Shown piece after piece: positions 5,646-6,985 of a stretch of 6,985 bases of DNA. The position numbers and the translations under genes are program-made. Origin of the DNA: JAPLGZ01 sp038225095 (lineage in GTDB: Bacteria > Chloroflexota > Anaerolineae > Caldilineales > Caldilineaceae); NCBI GenBank assembly GCA_038225095.1, contig JBBREZ010000376.1, positions 1 through 6,985 of the forward strand, written 5' to 3'. The notes beneath the pieces were generated by a model. That model was given only the letters and a program-made list of their open reading frames with translations. It was not told the DNA's origin and searched no databases. Position 1 is the stretch's first letter. Every line of letters starts with the position of its first letter.

Positions 5646-6752
5646 CTAGACTTTTTTTTGGTCCGCTCCTGCTGCGCCGTCCATCTCCATCTGTTCGCTA
5701 TCTTCGCCCACCTGTTGTTCCGCTTCGGCACGCGCCTGGCGCATGTTGTTTTGCAACTGATCCGGGTTCATGACTGAATCCTGGAACGGCTGCTTTTTCA
5801 TGCGATGGGGCAGGGCCAACTCGGCGGCCAACAAGATATCGCGGTCGCTGATCTGGAGCCGACCATCCAAAGCCGCCTGTGCGCGCGCCGTTTTCAAGAT
5901 CACGATATCGGCGCGGTGACCATCAACCTTAAAGCTACCCGTGAGGGCGGCAATCGTATAAAGATCTTTATCCGTATATTTAACCAACGAATAGAGGTGG
6001 CGAGCTTTTAAGATCCGAGCGCTCAAATCGTCTTCGGCCTCTTTATAAGCCTCGCCAAAGCCGTCGGGGTCTTGCTCGAAGAAAATGCGGCGACGTAAGA
6101 TATCGACCCGCATTTTCGGATCGGTCAGACCGATCACGTCCACGGCATGGGCAAAACGGTCAAGCAGTTGTGGCCGCAAATCGCCTTCTTCTGGGTTCAT
6201 AGAGCCAACCAGCACAAAGCGGGCGGGGTGCTGAAAGCTGATACCCTCGCGTTCGACCACATTAACGCCCGATGCTGCACTGTCGAGCAACAGATCGACG
6301 ACATGATCGTCCAACAAGTTTACTTCATCAACGTAGAGTACGCCACGATTGGCCGCGGCCAGCACGCCTGGCTCAAAATGGCGCTCACCGCGCTGAATGG
6401 CCTTTTCAATATCCAAAGTGCCAACGACGCGGTCTTCGGTTGCGCTGACGGGCAGTTCGACAAAAGGGGTTGCCCGGTTTTCCGACGGCAAGAAACCATC
6501 GCGCTCAAACCGTTCCCGACAATCATCGCTATAGAGGTCGGGGCGGTCTGGATCACAATTGAACGGGCTGTCGGACACTACTTCAATGCTGGGAAAGAGC
6601 GCCGCTAGCGCACGCGCTGCGGTTGATTTGGCCGTGCCGCGTTCGCCGCGGATCAGCACGCCGCCAATCTGCGGATTGATCGCATTGAGAATCAGCGCAC
6701 GTTTCATGCGCTCCTGGCCAACGATGGCCGTAAACGGATAGGTTAATCGCAT
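5646..6752 (-). CDS. chlI: ChlI-type AAA+ ATPase (Mg/Co-chelatase small-subunit-like), zero-frame product
   Basis: This 368-residue AAA+ ATPase opens with the ChlI signature YPFTAIVGQE. It has Walker A GERGTAKST (36-44), the family's FNCDPD...DDC insert (65-78), Walker B LYVDEVN (139-145), VGSMNPEEGDLRPQLLDRF (182-200) with the arginine-finger region, and a sensor-2-like DGHRAD (277-282). Such ATPases form hexamers that drive insertion of Mg2+ into protoporphyrin or Co2+ into hydrogenobyrinate together with a VWA subunit and a large catalytic subunit. ELALPHRMKKQPF (311-323) is typical of the region before the linker. The tail (EQQVGEDSEQMEMDGA) is acidic, and the frame stops at TAG just after the A8 run. 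The start is supported by GAAGGA 6 nt before the ATG and by the family N-terminus. Confidence 0.92.
   Translation of the reverse strand: MRLTYPFTAIVGQERMKRALILNAINPQIGGVLIRGERGTAKSTAARALAALFPSIEVVSDSPFNCDPDRPDLYSDDCRERFERDGFLPSENRATPFVELPVSATEDRVVGTLDIEKAIQRGERHFEPGVLAAANRGVLYVDEVNLLDDHVVDLLLDSAASGVNVVEREGISFQHPARFVLVGSMNPEEGDLRPQLLDRFAHAVDVIGLTDPKMRVDILRRRIFFEQDPDGFGEAYKEAEDDLSARILKARHLYSLVKYTDKDLYTIAALTGSFKVDGHRADIVILKTARAQAALDGRLQISDRDILLAAELALPHRMKKQPFQDSVMNPDQLQNNMRQARAEAEQQVGEDSEQMEMDGAAGADQKKV
5652..5659 (-). other. A8 slippery run, candidate -1 frameshift site
   Basis: In the AAA+ frame the codons read GAC CAA AAA AAA GTC TAG. Two adjacent AAA codons preceded by A satisfy the A AAA AAA pattern at which bacterial ribosomes slip -1 readily, and A runs of this length also permit RNA polymerase slippage. 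The -1 frame after the run is exactly the VWA frame. Confidence 0.65.
5666..5670 (-). promoter_or_regulatory. Internal Shine-Dalgarno-like AGGAG upstream of the slippery run
   Basis: AGGAG within codons for Ala-Gly-Ala lies 6 nt before the first A of the run and 14 nt before its end. In bacterial -1 frameshift sites such as dnaX, an internal Shine-Dalgarno about 10 nt upstream stimulates slipping. No start codon follows at the 5-10 nt distance needed for initiation. Confidence 0.45.
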
Positions 6753-6758
6753 GGTATA

Positions 6759-6764
6759 TCCTTC
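6759..6764 (-). promoter_or_regulatory. Ribosome binding site of the chelatase gene
   Basis: GAAGGA lies 6 nt before the ATG at 6752 on the minus strand and fixes the start of the AAA+ protein. Confidence 0.65.
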
Positions 6765-6800
6765 AAGAATTTCGTCAAATTTTTAACAGTACATCTATTT

Positions 6801-6830
6801 ATTATAAACTAGACATGAGAGCAAAAACAA
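6801..6830 (-). promoter_or_regulatory. Candidate sigma-70-type promoter of the chelatase gene
   Basis: On the minus strand TTGTTT (6830-6825) and a perfect TATAAT (6806-6801) are 18 nt apart. Transcription would start near 6794, with a leader of about 40 nt ending in the GAAGGA ribosome site. The leader is too short for a cobalamin riboswitch, and I see no B12-box-like sequence upstream to the window end. The remaining bases to 6985 show no gene on either strand. Confidence 0.5.
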
Positions 6831-6956
6831 ACCGCGGCTTGCGCTTTCAGCTACTGTCTCGTATCCTCGTAAGCGAAAGGTTTGGCAAGTAGCGCGATTC
6901 GTGTGTTGGTGATCTCATAGAAAAATCAATAAAACATGCCATAATGGTAGGGGCGC

Positions 6957-6968
6957 GGGGGGGGGGGG
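6957..6968 (+). repeat. Run of 12 G near the window end
   Basis: Twelve consecutive G follow GGGGCGC, with ACGCGTGCGAGG after them. It is the only such run in the window. It may be a real unstable homopolymer or an artefact of a read or contig end. Confidence 0.6.
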
Positions 6969-6985
6969 CGACGCGTGCGAGGACC

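Larger units (their letters stand above)
4684..6752 (-). other. chlD: Composite chelatase gene: full-length ChlI-ChlD fusion of 689 residues made by a -1 shift at the A8 run
   Basis: Reading 367 codons from 6752, slipping back one base at the end of the A8 run (5659-5652), and continuing AGT CTA GAG for 322 codons gives one uninterrupted protein ending at the TAA 4686-4684. The order is AAA+ ATPase, acidic linker, VWA, the normal plan of ChlD/BchD and of the single-chain putative cobaltochelatases found beside CobN. Without the slip, a TAG (5648-5646) ends a ChlI-like protein. One gene could thus supply both small and medium subunits of a Mg- or Co-chelatase. No large subunit (ChlH or CobN) is in the window, so the metal is undecided. 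A lost A (true run of nine) would give the same fusion without frameshifting. Confidence 0.65.

Noticed and set aside
6147..6608. 153-codon plus-strand open frame opposite the AAA+ gene
   Set aside because: The minus strand carries Walker A, Walker B and other ChlI motifs over the same span. The plus frame shows no motif.
6906..6945. Rightward promoter near the window end (TTGGTG, CATAAT)
   Set aside because: The boxes are not at a workable spacing for each other, and no gene start follows within the window.
6753..6985. Cobalamin riboswitch upstream of the chelatase gene
   Set aside because: No B12-box-like motif is seen on the minus strand, and the likely promoter leaves a leader of only about 40 nt.

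Overview
The window looks like an ordinary chromosomal stretch from a free-living bacterium, possibly Chloroflexota (green non-sulfur bacteria). That guess is weak. It rests on a Gram-positive-style LexA-like box, the family mix, heptad intergenic repeats and middling base composition by eye; no rRNA or marker gene is present.

Layout. A radical SAM gene of the putative DNA repair/modification type runs leftward off the left edge (912 to 1, C-terminus missing). Divergent from it is dtd (D-aminoacyl-tRNA deacylase, 1105-1559), broken by an apparent one-base deletion near 1140. Then comes a 198-residue helical protein of unknown function (1805-2401). A perfect 18-bp hairpin separates this from three leftward genes which, read in their own direction, are a ChlI/ChlD-type chelatase gene (6752 to 4684), a TPR-like protein (4562 to 3396) and a HisN-type inositol-monophosphatase-family phosphatase (3304 to 2537). 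The last 233 bases hold the chelatase promoter and a run of 12 G.

The most interesting object is the chelatase gene. Its AAA+ half ends at a TAG six bases after a run of eight A, in the acidic linker where AAA+ and von Willebrand A domains are normally joined. A -1 shift on the A run enters the VWA frame exactly and gives a 689-residue ChlD/cobaltochelatase-type protein, while unshifted reading gives a 368-residue ChlI-like protein. An AGGAG lies 6 nt upstream of the A run. A perfect 10-bp stem, enclosing an 8-bp stem, begins 7 nt downstream. This matches the programmed-frameshift arrangement already known for chlD genes that make both small and medium subunits from one gene. A sequencing undercall at the A run is the main alternative, and the dtd break makes that worth taking seriously.

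Every intergenic gap carries its own inverted repeat: a 23-bp-armed hairpin at 962-1035, a 28-bp palindrome at 1592-1619, the 2435-2474 hairpin, a small one at 3350-3377, and an 84-bp heptad-based imperfect palindrome at 4597-4680.
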